Source of the DNA: Antitrichia curtipendula
Taxonomy: Eukaryota > Streptophyta > Bryopsida > Hypnales > Leucodontaceae
Assembly: GCA_951230915.1 (NCBI GenBank)
Contig: OX579637.1
Span: 18,166,001-18,230,000 of the forward strand
DNA length: 64,000 nt
Reading direction: 5' to 3'
The notes beneath the pieces are model-generated. The model made no database searches, was not told the DNA's origin, and worked only from the letters and a program-made list of their open reading frames with translations. The position numbers were made by a program, and so were the translations under genes. Position 1 is the first letter of the stretch, and each line of letters opens with the position of its first letter. Of this stretch, positions 37,018 to 48,119 are shown one piece after another.

Positions 37018-39060
37018 TTAGCAAGCTCTTGAGTGGGTGCGTCTCGTTGGTCCATCTTTATTCATCAAGTCCCTCATGAACTGGGAGCCTTGCATTTCTC
37101 TAAGAGCTTGTTGTGTCCCCGAACAGTGTTCGTCTAGCAAGAAGTTGATGGCATCATCTTTAAAGATTTTGCGCCATTCAAATTTTGAGAATTGCACACT
37201 TTCTCGAGATGTAGGTGCTTTGTCTTCACCTTCTTCAACAATACAAACTTCGTCATCATCAAGTGACATGAACTCCACTCACGTTCCATATTCAATTCTT
37301 TGGATGAGGTCCAAATTGGAATTCGTGGGTGTCTTTGTTCCAATGGCCATTGAAAAATTGATAGAAGAAATTCTTTTCCGAGACTGTATTTGTCTTTGAT
37401 CGGGATTAAGTTTTTGCACACTTTGATGATCTCTAGTGGATTATTCTCCCAACCCCATTCATCAAAGAGTTGTAGCCTTTGCAAATTGTGATGCTTGAAA
37501 CGCCAACTCCAAACTAGATCATTGCCCTACTTATCAAGATTCTACAGAGCGTTGCCTGGATGGAATTCCTAGCTCGAAGGCATGTAATGCACAAGCCCAA
37601 AAATTTCATGAAAAGGAGCTTTGCACATTGCACACCACGTATGATATATCATCAAACTAATCAAGCAAATCAGGTGGTACAAGTGATTGCATGTGCCTAA
37701 GTGCATTCCACCTTCCAACCCAAGTGGATTCAAGCAAATCGGACATGTAGTACCATCTAACAGAAAGCTCAAAGGATGTGGCCACAACAAATATTATTTT
37801 TGTAATAGATGTGTGCGGTTTTCATGGTCAAATCAATTTTGTGTTGAGACCAATCAATGGAAGTCTCATGTCCTAGAGTGGTCTTCATTACCATCTTTGA
37901 CATATCAAAGAGATCATCTATACAAGCCCAAGATGTTAGGCCAAAGACCCTTTCTTGTTTGTGCATGAAGTAAGCTCTTGAAGCTACTACTTGTTGGATA
38001 TCACGTTCTTGTTTGGCAATGAAATCGGTCCTCTCCTGCAATTCAGCCCTATACTTTGCGGTGTCTTCATAAAATGTTTTAATGAATTGAATGTTGTCAT
38101 TCAAAGATGCCCTCAATGTTGCCATTGTTTCCACCCCATCGTCATCAACTTCTCTCACAGCCTTGTCATCTTTGCCCAACGCCACATCATCTTAGGGTCC
38201 TACCATGTCATTATTGGGGGCCACCACATCATCTTTGGGCCACTACGTCATCTGCAACTTTATCTAGCGCACTTCGTAACGCCCTCTTATTTTTGGCGCG
38301 GTTTATTGCCCTGTTGCTCAATGGTTTAGGTGGAGTATGGAATCCATCCGAGTTGCTATTTGGATCTGATGCCTTGGTCACATAATTGTCAACCGGCTCA
38401 TTAATGACAGTCTTGAGAAAGCCTAGTCTACCGCCTAGAAACCTTTTCATGCCCATTGGAATGAATCCACCCGCCAATCGCGGAACGTACATCGCAGCTT
38501 AAGTACCCTTTTTAGTAGACCAGTCTACCTGTTTGTGAAGTTTGAGCTCAGCATGCACACCTCTCGCAGTCAAAAGATTCACTTCATTTTGTTTCACAGT
38601 TAGTGTGTTGTATAGAACTTGGTACACCTCGATGCACTGATTTTTGAATGCTTCATGTGTGCAGTGCTTCAAGTTTTCTTTGTGAAATTGGCAGTAGAAG
38701 TTGTGTCGCTCTACAGGAAAGGCCTTGTTGATGTAGCACCACTCAATGAATTGGGTACAATCATCCATAGTCTATGCATCAGGTTTTGCATTCCAACCTT
38801 GAAATGCAAGTTTCTCCGGATTTAGTAAAACATGGACTCGCTTGGGTTGTTTTTGTCCATAATGTTTGCGTGTCTTGTCTCGTTCTTCTTTCCTCAACAT
38901 GCCTGGTGTCAACATTGTGGCAAAAAAACTCAAAAACTTGGTGTATGTAGTATAAAGAAGACCCCGCACGTGCATCCTTGCAACTAGCTCAATGAAGAAG
39001 TAGAGGACTAGGGAGTATGTGAGGCAGTTTGATCTGGGCGTGGACGTCATTATATACTTC
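37018..39060 (-). pseudogene. RING-finger protein of a repeated family, disrupted
   Basis: Reading leftwards: a segment with MLTPGMLRKEERDKTRKHYG and PKRVHVLLNPEKLAFQG, an in-frame TAG at 38,774-38,772, MDDCTQFIEWCYINKAFPVE with a Cys/His-rich stretch, an in-frame TAA at 38,501-38,499, then YVPRLAGGFIPMGMKRFLGG. After a frame change comes a predicted coiled coil (NIQFIKTFYEDTAKYRAELQ), and after another a RING domain at 37,760-37,600: CPICLNPLGL, GTCNHLYHLICL and CAMCKAPFH, giving C-x2-C...C-x-H-x2-H-x2-C...C-x2-C. A C-terminal part follows (DEWGWENNP, then acidic residues to 37,018). RING proteins are usually E3 ubiquitin ligases, but this copy cannot make one. The amino-terminal end is unclear, because the reading frame runs out of a phrase-repeat island. 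I recall similar RING proteins as multicopy in gymnosperms. That is memory, not a search. Confidence 0.6.
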
Positions 39061-39225
39061 CAATAGCGCATGCAGTCTACATTGACGCAGATGGTATGGG
39101 CGCGGACATTGTCGAGTATGGGCGCAGACGGTTGTGCTGGGCGCGGACACCGTCGATGTTTGGGCATGGACATTTGGGTTGTACCGGGTGTGGACGTTTA
39201 GGCGGTACTGGGCACAGACATTGTT
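39030..39225. repeat. Phrase-repeat island (GGGCGCGGACATTG type)
   Basis: GGGCGTGGACGTCATT, GGGCGCGGACATTGTCGAG, GGGCGCAGACGGTTG, GGGCGCGGACACCGTCGA and GGGTGTGGACGTTTAG occur at 20-28-bp spacing, the clearest example of the phrase. Confidence 0.75.
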
Positions 39226-39944
39226 TAATGAAAACAAAACATTTAAAAAACAATATGTACAAGCCCTTGAACGGATAATAAAATAGTTGGCGTGAGTTCC
39301 TTTCAATGTTTTTGGGTATCCATATCCTCATTCACATGGTTAAAGGCATTATAAAAATAAGCCTTAGCGCCCAAAGAAAACAAAAAAATATATAATTGAA
39401 TTGAGACCCTTTTAAATTATTTGTTTTTTGGGCTCCAAGAACTTAAAATTGGGCATCCACACCTAAGAAGAAGCATAAACCAATTGAGGAAAAAAATATA
39501 TAATTCAAGTGAGTCTCCTCTAAATTATTAGTTTTACCATATTATCATTGAAATGGACAATACAATTATAAGATAAAACATTTGCCCTTTTAGAAATTTT
39601 TTATAATTTTTCTTATTCTTTTATTTTTTTGAACCACACTAACAATTTCCATTGCTTGAATTATTAGTTCTTCCATTTTATCATGTAAATGGGCCAAGGG
39701 ATTAAAAGAATAAGCATTAGATTTTGAAAGAACAGAAGAATAGAGTTGAAATGAGTCCCTTGCAAATTATTTGTTTTCACATACAAGTTTTCTTTTTCTT
39801 CATATGTTGAAGAATTTAAATGGGCGTAGGCATTAAAAAAAATAAATTCCAAAGGATAAAAAAATATAGTTGAAGTAGGTCCCCCTTAAATCACTGCTTT
39901 TTGCTTTAAGTGGCACAAGTAAAGTCAGAGTTGCGCAAGCATTG

Positions 39945-40145
39945 GGCGAGGATATAAGAAAACAGACGTGGACAGTAAGCGGATGGGTGTGGACAAAAGG
40001 GGCTGGGCGTGGACGTGTAAATTGGGCACAAACGTTACTGAATCGGGGCGCAAACATTACCAAATTGGGCACGGACATTACCGAGCCAAGCACGGACGCT
40101 ACCGTACTTGGACACGGACGCTATCAAGTTTGGGCACAAACTATA
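39945..40145. repeat. Phrase-repeat island (GGGCACGGACG type)
   Basis: GGGTGTGGACAAAAGG, GGGCGTGGACGTG, GGGCACAAACGTTACTGA, GGGCGCAAACATTACC, GGGCACGGACATTACCGA and GCACGGACGCTACCG follow every 20-26 bp. Overlapping open frames here reflect the repeat and are not genes. Confidence 0.75.
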
Positions 40146-40334
40146 TTATATCAGATTCAACATGGACTCATTTACCAAGTCCGCTGTTCAAGCCTCATGT
40201 ACTAGTTTCTTTTTGAGGCCTATGCTTTTTGAGTTGGGTGGAAGTTTAGGCTTGGCCCTAACAGCATACCCGAGTTTTTTGAATTTTTTTTCAATGAACA
40301 CGCAAAGGGATTGACACCCTAGAACAAGATAATT

Positions 40335-40727
40335 TGGAAATGGCCGTTGAAGGGAGTGGTGCTGCTAAGAAGCACCCAATGTTTGTGGATTTTGATAGGC
40401 AATTGAAGAAGTAATTCCTTCAACAGAGACCTTGATGGCTCCAAGTTCATCAAACCCTTTATCATCAAATTGGAAGAAGTCAAAGAAACCCCAAACCCGA
40501 ATTGGCTTCCACATGAGTACTTACAGAAATGTAGGGCTATAAGGATGGAGTTCTACAAGCGACAAAGTTTTGACATGTTGAAAAGGAAGTACATGGACCA
40601 TGACATTGAAGGTTACCACAAGCTCATTCAAAATCTACGGGAGGAGTTGGAGGCGTCTGAAAAATCAACAATTATTTGGATTATTGGTTGCACTTTGAGT
40701 TTCCCAATAACACAGTGGTTGCATTGA
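40335..40727 (+). pseudogene. Unrecognised ORF relic
   Basis: AVEGSGAAKKHPMFVDFDRQ is followed by a stop and frame change, then from 40,470 MEEVKETPNPNWLPHEYLQK and YHKLIQNLREELEASEKS. Composition is protein-like (charged, amphipathic helix), but no family is recognised. It may be a fragment of a transposon-associated protein. Confidence 0.3.
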
Positions 40728-41399
40728 CTACTAATGCTCAAGGGTGAATGCATGGTTGACGGGCTCAAAATTGTGTCACACTTTTGAAAACTGCACTTAT
40801 CAAATTTTCAAATGCGGTTTGGGTATACTAGAAAAATTTAACTTGAAAAAAAAAGTTCATTTTACGGTCTTAAACTTGATTATGAACACAACTATGTTGT
40901 TGAATTTTTTTTGTGGCAAAATATGAAAGTATAGAGGACTTTTAAAAAAAGATGGGTGTGACAAATTTGCTGTCAGCACATTTTTCAAGGACTTATTAAA
41001 GATGATTTAGGTTCTTAAATTCATATGAAGGACTATGATTCTAGTGGATGTTTTAGTAAATTTTTGCAAAATTATAATCTTGTTGTTTAAATACGTATTG
41101 AATGTCGGCAAAGGACTTTTTAATGACAATTCAAACACTGAATTTTATGAAGTCTTTTTCTTATAGCCAATATTTTTTTTTACAAAAATGATTTTTTCTA
41201 AGGTATAATGATTTTCAGGGTCTAGGGGCGCTCAAAAAGCTAAGGACTTTTTGAATTTTTTTAGAATTTTTTTCTTATAGAATTCACTTCCAAGTATTTC
41301 ACTTCCAAACATTTTACTCACAGGAAAGGACTTTTTGGACTTGGACTTTTGCCAAAAATGAGCCACTCAACCATGCATCCATCCTCAAGCAAGCTATTA

Positions 41400-42470
41400 T
41401 TACACCACAAAGAAAAAAAAAGGTGACGAATTGGATGATGCAGATAAAGAGACACTTTCTAAATTACATATGGTTGAGAAGTGGTGTCAATCATTTTCAA
41501 GTAGCTGCTTAAAAGGGAAATCACCATGGAAAGAATCCATTGAGAACCGTATTTTGTCTCAATGTGTAAGTGAGTTGCAGACTAGCTTCCTCATTCAGTG
41601 AAAGTTGTAGTAATGCCAAGACAAAAGCAGGAGGGCGCTTATGGTAAAGTGAAGAATGTGCGCTTGATCAAATTGTCAACCATTCCTGGCTGGATTGAAT
41701 TTGCGGGTAAGAGTTTGAAGACGACTAACAAAAAAAAAAAGCGTAAGGAGATTTTGCTTGAGGCTGGGGGTGTTATATGAAGCATCCACGAATCATTAGA
41801 ATTTTGTTTCTAAATCTAGACAATAGAAGGGTATTTACTTTGGTGGAATGGAAAATCCTTGATCAAATTCTAGTCCAAATACAATTCCAAGGTTTCAAAA
41901 GCAACGGATGTGGATGGAATTGCGAAGTTGACAAATACCGGATTGACAATGGAAGAACTAGGATGGATTGCCACGTATCATAAAAATCAAGTGAGCTTGT
42001 CATTATCATTGCTTTTGACGGTGGCGTAATGCCACAACGCAAATTACATTCACAATGACATTTCTACATTCAATATTTTGCTCTATTTTGACCCTTGGAA
42101 AAAAAACCCAGTTTACATTGGACTTTGCAATTGGGGCTCTCCAACCGAGTGAAGGAAAAAGAGCCATCAAAATACAATTATACGACCTTTGAGGCTATAA
42201 AGAAAGTGAAAGAACAACAAAAGTTTGCTGCTCCAGAATTGTTCTTCTCTTTCTCTAGTGACGATCCTACAAACTCTTTTCAAGTGGAGCAAAAGAAGCA
42301 ACTACACTCCAATGCTATTGATGCATATACAACAGGATGGATATCTTATCAAATCTAGAATGAAGATTGGGATACAAGTTGGTTTAGCTCCAAGAACATA
42401 GATCAGTATACGAAACCTCAGTTTGAAATTGAAAAGTCTTCAAAGAATAGATCCAACCAAATGTGCAACT
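41400..42470 (+). pseudogene. Unrecognised ORF relics
   Basis: Several charged open stretches follow each other on the plus strand: MKVVVMPRQKQEGAYGKVKN at 41,598, IRILFLNLDNRRVFTLVEWK at 41,786, and WTLQLGLSNRVKEKEPSKYN at about 42,119, the last continuing with KKVKEQQKFAAPELFFSFSS. They are probably one decayed gene or exons of one. No domain is recognised, and the following sequence passes without a break into the CpG-rich island. Confidence 0.3.
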
Positions 42471-42479
42471 GTCCCGGAG

Positions 42480-42840
42480 CTTATCGAGGTACAGGGTTGA
42501 TAGGACGTCCACTCAAACGTCCGGCGGACGTGGGCGCTGACCCCCGGACGTCTTTTGACATCCCTGGACGGGCCGTCCGACCCGATAGGGCGTTGGGGGG
42601 CTCGCAGACAGTCCTGCGGACGGGCCCTCGGGCGGACAGGGCGTCGGGCTCGATGACGCAGTCGTGCGGACGGATCGTGCGGACAAGATCGCGCGGACGA
42701 GCACGTGCGGACGGGATGTCCGCGCGATTCCGTCCGCACAATCTGCCCGTCCGATTCGCACGTACGCGTCCGCATTGCCTGGTCCGCCTTCGGACGCCAT
42801 AAATAGCGCGGCGGACGGCTCATTCCTCACAATCGTTTTC
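42480..42840. repeat. CpG-rich GGACG island
   Basis: About 360 bp of very high GC in an AT-rich window, composed of CGGACG, GGGCGGACAGGG, GTGCGGACGG and GCGCGGACGAGC phrases on the plus strand, turning into CGTCCGCA phrases after about 42,700. It ends just before a TATA-like box and the ORF at 43,081. It differs from the GGGCGCGGACG islands in density and in having almost no AT spacer. Open frames on both strands through it are compositional. Confidence 0.7.
42799..42806 (+). promoter_or_regulatory. Putative TATA box
   Basis: ATAAATAG within GCCATAAATAGCGCGG, at the edge of the CpG-rich island and about 275 bp upstream of the ORF at 43,081. A GTAAGT donor at 42,997 and an AG at 43,074 would allow a short leader intron. 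Confidence 0.35.
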
Positions 42841-43080
42841 CTTGCGGAGTGGGTGATCCAGTGCCTCTCAGTGGCTCTGCGTGCCCCTTTCGTTTTGGTG
42901 CGTGAACGATTGTGCTCGGATACTGAATTGCACCAAATTATTTTGGTGATTATTTGGTTTTGAAGGCCTTGTTAACAACTTCACCCCGTTTCATTGGTAA
43001 GTGTCAAACATTTTATTCAGTTGTTCTAAAGATTCATGTGAACTTCGTCATCAAATCATTTCATTTTAATCAAGGTTATT

Positions 43081-44178
43081 ATGCCTCACAATAGTAGTTT
43101 AAGGTCCAGTAACAAAGGCAAATCCCAGAACATGAACTGGGGAGATTGGGCAAATTCAATGTGTGTAGCTGAACATGGATGGGAAGAAGAGCCCAAGAAG
43201 GTTTGGGACTGCACAATGTGCAAAAAGTACGTCAAAATGACGCACCTCTCCAAAATGTGGTCACAAGAACAAGTAGACAAGCAAGTTCAACGCTGGTAAG
43301 GACAAATTTCCACGTGCGAGAGCGAACACTTTGTGCACCGATACGAGGAAGTAACGCGGTGGGCTGAGCTGCCTGACTCCAAACCAAATGTCATGAATTA
43401 TTCCAACATGGCCATGGTTTGGGCAGAGATTGTACTCCACAAAGATGTAGACTGGCGCACAATTTACGGGAAAAATGTTGACAATATGAAGTACACTGAC
43501 ACTGTTATTTATACGAGTTGGACTCAACCGAGCGATTGTATGCCAATGTGGTCCAATCGAGGGCAGTTTGGATTTCCGCCGGTTGTATTGCCGGATGCTG
43601 AGGATGAATGGTTGGACGACAATGATGTAGAAGACAATCCAGCACCCGTAACATTTACAGTGGGACATGAGCGTCAAGAAGCTCGGGAAGACATTGAGTT
43701 CAATCAACAAATGCAAGAAGCTATGCATAGAAGCATGGAGGATCGGGGTCAACAACACAGGCATGACAGGTCCTACCAACATGATCGTACTGCATCTGGT
43801 TCACAAGATGGTCAAAGGATCTTACACTATGCTAACGACCCCCGAGGTACTTATTACAATCCAGAAAGAAGCCATGGAACCACATATGATTTTGGATCTA
43901 GCCAAGGAGGCTCCCAATACTATTCCGGATCTACTACGGATGGTTCATATGAGCGTCACACAGGCTCTCGTCATGTCGAACCAAGGCAAGGAATGTCTCA
44001 GCACCGTGATGTAGTTCCTCCTCCAACTTTTGGAGGTCCTTACTATGGAAATTCCAATCACGGAGCTACACCAAGCGACTATGGATGCACTTGGGACAAA
44101 GGACCATATCTTGGCACTTATGGATCCGGTTCCACACCACCAAAACGTAGAGATGACATCCATTCAGATTCCGAGTAA
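43081..44178 (+). pseudogene. Low-complexity protein with Cys-pair N-terminus, one in-frame stop
   Basis: An ATG opens a frame of 366 codons that is intact except for TAA at 43,297-43,299. The first part has SKGKSQ-like basic residues, NWGDWANSM and VWDCTMCKKYVKMTHL, a C-x2-C with a following His that could be half a zinc finger (BED-like or C2H2-like). After the stop come HRYEEVTRWAELPDSKPN and an aromatic-rich region, then an acidic stretch (DEWLDDNDVEDNPAP). The last 150 residues are Gly/Ser/Tyr/His/Gln-rich (GSSQGGSQYYSGSTTDGSY). Such tails occur in RNA-binding and condensate-forming proteins, but no RNA-binding domain is seen. The stop is consistent with CAA to TAA. The gene converges on the DUF7869-type element and may encode a second protein of it, although the degraded copy at 2.6-5.2 kb shows no counterpart. 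Readthrough or a tiny intron at the stop is possible. Confidence 0.5.
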
Positions 44179-44527
44179 AGTAGGTAGAGCTATTTTAGTC
44201 GTTGTCTCACAATCGAGTGGGCCTTGGAATCTTTTGCCATTGGATTATGGAGTGTGGCAATTTTATTACAAAAATATCGGCATCTAACATCATATTCAAA
44301 ATTTTGGGAGTATTGAAGCCTCCCAAAATAATATTGTCGATTTTAAAATCAATACAAATGGAATTTCTATAGATAATTTAGGTTGACAAATAATATAACT
44401 ATTAGTTTTTTAGTGCAATTTCCATTAAAATGAGAGTGTATTGATACACATAGTCTGTAGTCAACAGGAGTTGAAATTCGGAGATCAATGTTTTCATTAA
44501 TATACATAGAGATCATGCCATATGGAA

Positions 44528-44643
44528 CACCAAGTCATGAGCTCTGCAGTTGGTTGTAAGGGGTTATTTATCTCATTTAGGCGGTCCGAGTTCGATTCCC
44601 ATTCAATTCGTATGAGCGACTAAGAAACATGCATGACTTGGTG
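44528..44643 (+). repeat. tRNA-like hairpin unit, copy 2 (SINE-like)
   Basis: Perfect 12-bp inverted termini, CACCAAGTCATG and CATGACTTGGTG, flank an interior with an A-box-like TGCAGTTGGTTGTAAGGGG and a near-consensus B box AGTTCGATTCC (44,589-44,599). These are the internal promoter elements of RNA polymerase III tRNA genes. No cloverleaf with a proper acceptor stem or anticodon arm can be built confidently, so it is tRNA-derived at best. It sits in the 3' flank of the minus-strand gene. Confidence 0.55.
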
Positions 44644-45102
44644 CTGCTTAATAACTTATACAGGCAACTACAAAAGTTGTAACAACCAAATAGCCCCCTA
44701 AGTATCTGGAATGTGACAAGTGATTAACATGGCTATCAAAAACAAAGTGGTTATACACACTACTCATTTTTTCAATTGCATCACACTTTCAAATTTAATG
44801 TTCATAGATGTTATAATATAGATGCTCTTGAAAAATAAAGTAAAATGATGGAAAAAAGAAAAAAATTAAACTCAAAAGTACATAAAGAAATACATTAAAA
44901 TTGAATTTGAATATCCTTGTTTTATAAAAACAAGACATATATTTCAAAACATACACGCAATACCAAACTATAAATCCAAACCAACAAAATTCAAACCTAT
45001 GCCATCTATTACAATATATAAATTCCATCTATTATACACAATATAAATATGTTAAATGCAAAACAAAACATGCCACATATACACATATGTGGATATGGCT
45101 TC

Positions 45103-47939
45103 TCAATTATATGAAACCAAACTCTGGTTGATGACTTCAATTTGTATAGCAGAGATCTTGATCATGCACTCCACAGTGTCTTTCTGGATCCTCGACTTCC
45201 ACGCTGTCATAAGAGCATCCGTATGTTGCCAAACAGGAGGTTCAGTTTCATCAACCTTCCAACGTAGACCTCTTTCGTTGTCCCATCCGATGTAGAAATC
45301 TTGAACATCCTGATTCCTTGATGTTGGGCGGAAGTATTGAATAAGAACACAATTCGGATTCTCTGGATTGGAGTTCGGATCAGACAATGCCCTTGCAATC
45401 CAAACTGGGTGAGAGTCACCATCTGTGGGTCGAACTGCAACAAAATAGCCTTCGAACAAATCTTGAGCCACTCGGAAGGATGGATTTGGACGACCACTCA
45501 ATGGCCCAACGTATGGGTCATCCTCCCCAAACTCTTCACGCTCCTCACTGTCATCGTCTAATTCATCCACTTCACTTGCTTGAATACGTGTAGTTGGCCA
45601 AAAGCCGTCCCTCAAAACATGAAAGGTAGGTAACGGTTCCATCAACGCTACCTTCACGCCACGCCAATACTTCACCAAATGCTCGTAACGTCTTCGATAA
45701 TCTCCAGTGATGTCTGCATTGCATTAATTGTCCCAATATTTCACAAAACCCGTCATACCTTTGACAATATCTTCCAAGCCTTTTATAGGCTTCAGCGAAA
45801 CAGGCAAAGGTGCACCGCGTGGCCACAAACTTCACCCTTCAGCATCTTCTTTCCACAACTTAATGCCTCTTCCGTCTTCCCCTAACCAGTCGGCATCAGT
45901 GCAAAAAATTTGTACTTCATGATAGGGCACCCGTTGAATCTAGATAGAACTTCAATTGATGTGGTCTTGTGTGCCCAACAAGGATGTCATTGCCATCTAC
46001 AAATGACCCTGCTATGAAACCCTTGAAGTCGGGCACCTCTTCAATAAGGTGAGGAATGGTAGGGATGGAATCCACATCCATGAACGACTTCATTAGCGCT
46101 GGTATTGTTGGGAAGTTCTCCTTCTTCAGATCCATGCTCCATCTTCCAAATAGCGCATCAATATCGTCATGCGTATGACCTACAATCATGAAGTTCACAT
46201 AGACTTCTCGGAAGATCTTGTTTGCAACAAGTAGAGACCAAAAACAGAAAACATATCTATTCTTATTGTCTCCAGTGGCATTGTCCATTTGCACGTTTAA
46301 AATGGGCGGTAGCCGCGTGGCTGGAGTTAAGGTATTTGGTGGCGGCGGTAACGATCCATAGCACATGTCCGTACCCTCTAGCACGGCCTTAATTAAATTA
46401 GTGGACTTTGAATTCGCGAACAATTCCCGAGAAGAAGACTTTGGCGCTAACTCTAAATCTTGCAACAACTTTGCCATTGAACCAATGGTATAGTTGGAGT
46501 CATTCGAGAAGACATCCAAGCCGTCATGTGCGTATCGCACATCTGCATGGCCATGCGCAATCATGCCCGTCACAGAAACGGGTAGCTTCATGAGGCCATC
46601 AAGTTCTTTACTCTTGTGAGAAAAGACCGGACAAGCGGATTTTTGCGTGATCCATCTTGTTGTGTATGATTGTAACACATTCATGCGGAGAATTGAATGA
46701 CAAGTCTCGGTTAATGTAATACACATCCCTGTGGGCACGAGCAATGGTGAGATGCTTATTCAATCTCCTACACCATTTCATAGCAGTTTGGGATCCACTG
46801 ATAGCACCCTTAATGAGTTCATTATATTTGTCACAAGTAGCACACCGAGCAAAATTATCTCCTGGCTTCTTCACATCATACTCTGGGAACTTGGCTGATC
46901 TAATCTTGCTCAAGTTCGAAGTTGAAATCCCCTTCAAACCAAAAGCCGCATTGGTTTCATTAAGTCTCTTCAACTGATCCTTCCATTGAAATGAGGCCGG
47001 AAGAATCCTGGACACAATCTTGTCAACTTCCTTCAAAGTCCGTGTACGATGCGGCATGTGATCGGCCTCCTTATCTAGGATGCACTTCAAGGAAGCTGTG
47101 GCTTGTTTGGTATGCTCTCTAGGCTTCAGCAGTCCCGTATTCCTGTGATCCCTTGCTTCCCGTTCATCCTTCATGTATTTCAAGTAGCGATAGAATGTAG
47201 ACTCAGCAACCCCCGCAATATGCATCCATGCGCGCAAATACACATTTATCTCTTCAATCGTCACCATCTTTCCTCGGCGTGCACCTTCATGAATATGTCT
47301 GTGCACATCAGTCTTTATGAAAGCTCTATGCTTGAAAGTAGAATTTCGATACATGCGTTCTCAAAAAGCTCAAATTTTTTTCCTAGGAAACGGCTGAACA
47401 CAATTCTTGCTGCAACACACTTTGCTGGACACCAAGTTAATTGACTCCTGCGTTAGGAGGTCTTTTGTTTTGACAGCGGTCTCACGAGGCGGATTTCTAA
47501 TGGCACTTGCATATGGTCTTGTAGATGTCGCAGAAGGCGGGTTTAAAAGTGATGCTTATAGACGGTTGAAACTGTCCCTAGCCTCATGATTGTGCAGACT
47601 TGCTCCACGATAATGAACCAGTTGAATAGGCCAAGCTAGCAATGAGTAAACACGTTCCTCTGGAAGGTCCACTTCAGAATGTGATATTGAAATGTGCACT
47701 GATACATCAGTGTCACCGAGAGGCCCACTAGCACCAAGAACAAGATCGGAGTTTACGCTGTGGCAGGTACCTTCACCAACAAGTACGCCCTCAGCATTAT
47801 ACAGCTTAACACACTTCGTATTCCACAACCGACGCGGAACACCTTCACACTCAAGAACACCAGCATTCATTTGTTGAAGAACCTGGAACTCATCGTCCGA
47901 TAGGTCCATATCCACGGCTGGATCCTCTATAGAATCCAT
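45103..47939 (-). pseudogene. DUF7869-type transposase-like protein, disrupted
   Basis: From an ATG at 47,939: an acidic N-terminus, then a long frame with KVCCSKNCVQPF, a conserved Cys motif of this family (two TGA codons at 47,372-47,370 and 47,363-47,361, each explicable as CGA to TGA, and a TAA near 47,555). A helix-rich part has YLRAWMHIAGVAESTFYRYL and a Cys pair CATCDKYNEL. Three acidic positions fit an RNase H-like core: NKMDHAK (about 46,652), QMDNATGDNKN (46,280) and GHTHDDIDALFGRW (46,170). A frameshift lies between the first two, near 46,640. The C-terminal part has YRRRYEHLVKYW, an acidic linker and a compact domain with GYFVAVRP, YFRPTSRNQDVQDFYIGWD and PPVWQHTDALMTAW. DUF7869 proteins are widespread, multicopy and suspected transposases; activity of the triad is my inference. 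The decay pattern suggests a once-functional, methylated element. Confidence 0.7.
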
Positions 47940-48119
47940 GACACCTGAACAACACAGTAAACCAAAGAAGCTTTCAGGCTCTTAAAGAACATAAACCATA
48001 ACCGTCACGTCAATTTTATTAATTTTTTCCCAAATGCTGTTGATCACATATTCATCATGAATTCTGTGCAATTATTAGAAGCCATAAATTGCAATTCAAA
48101 TTCAGGACATGTAAAGGAT

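Larger units (their letters stand above)
44275..48000 (-). mobile_element. DUF7869-type element, copy 2
   Basis: Homology with the degraded copy starts at about 44,275 (CCTCCCAAAATAATATTG; 2,590 in the other copy) and continues through the tRNA-like hairpin and the whole minus-strand coding region as far as copy 1 survives. The right boundary is unknown. The 58-bp palindrome array begins about 150-200 bp upstream of the start codon and may or may not belong to the element. Confidence 0.55.

Noticed and set aside
39942..40314. Overlapping plus-strand ORFs with repeated Gly-Thr-Asp-like phrases
   Set aside because: They are translations of the GGGCACGGACG phrase repeat in different frames and not genes.
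42440..42963. Arg/Pro-rich proteins encoded on both strands of the CpG-rich island
   Set aside because: Several frames on both strands are open at once, the expected result of GC-rich repeat composition. No domain is recognisable.
44528..44643. Functional tRNA gene
   Set aside because: A B box is present, but I could not build a cloverleaf with a consistent acceptor stem, and the unit is duplicated with flanking DNA. It is called tRNA-like repeat only.
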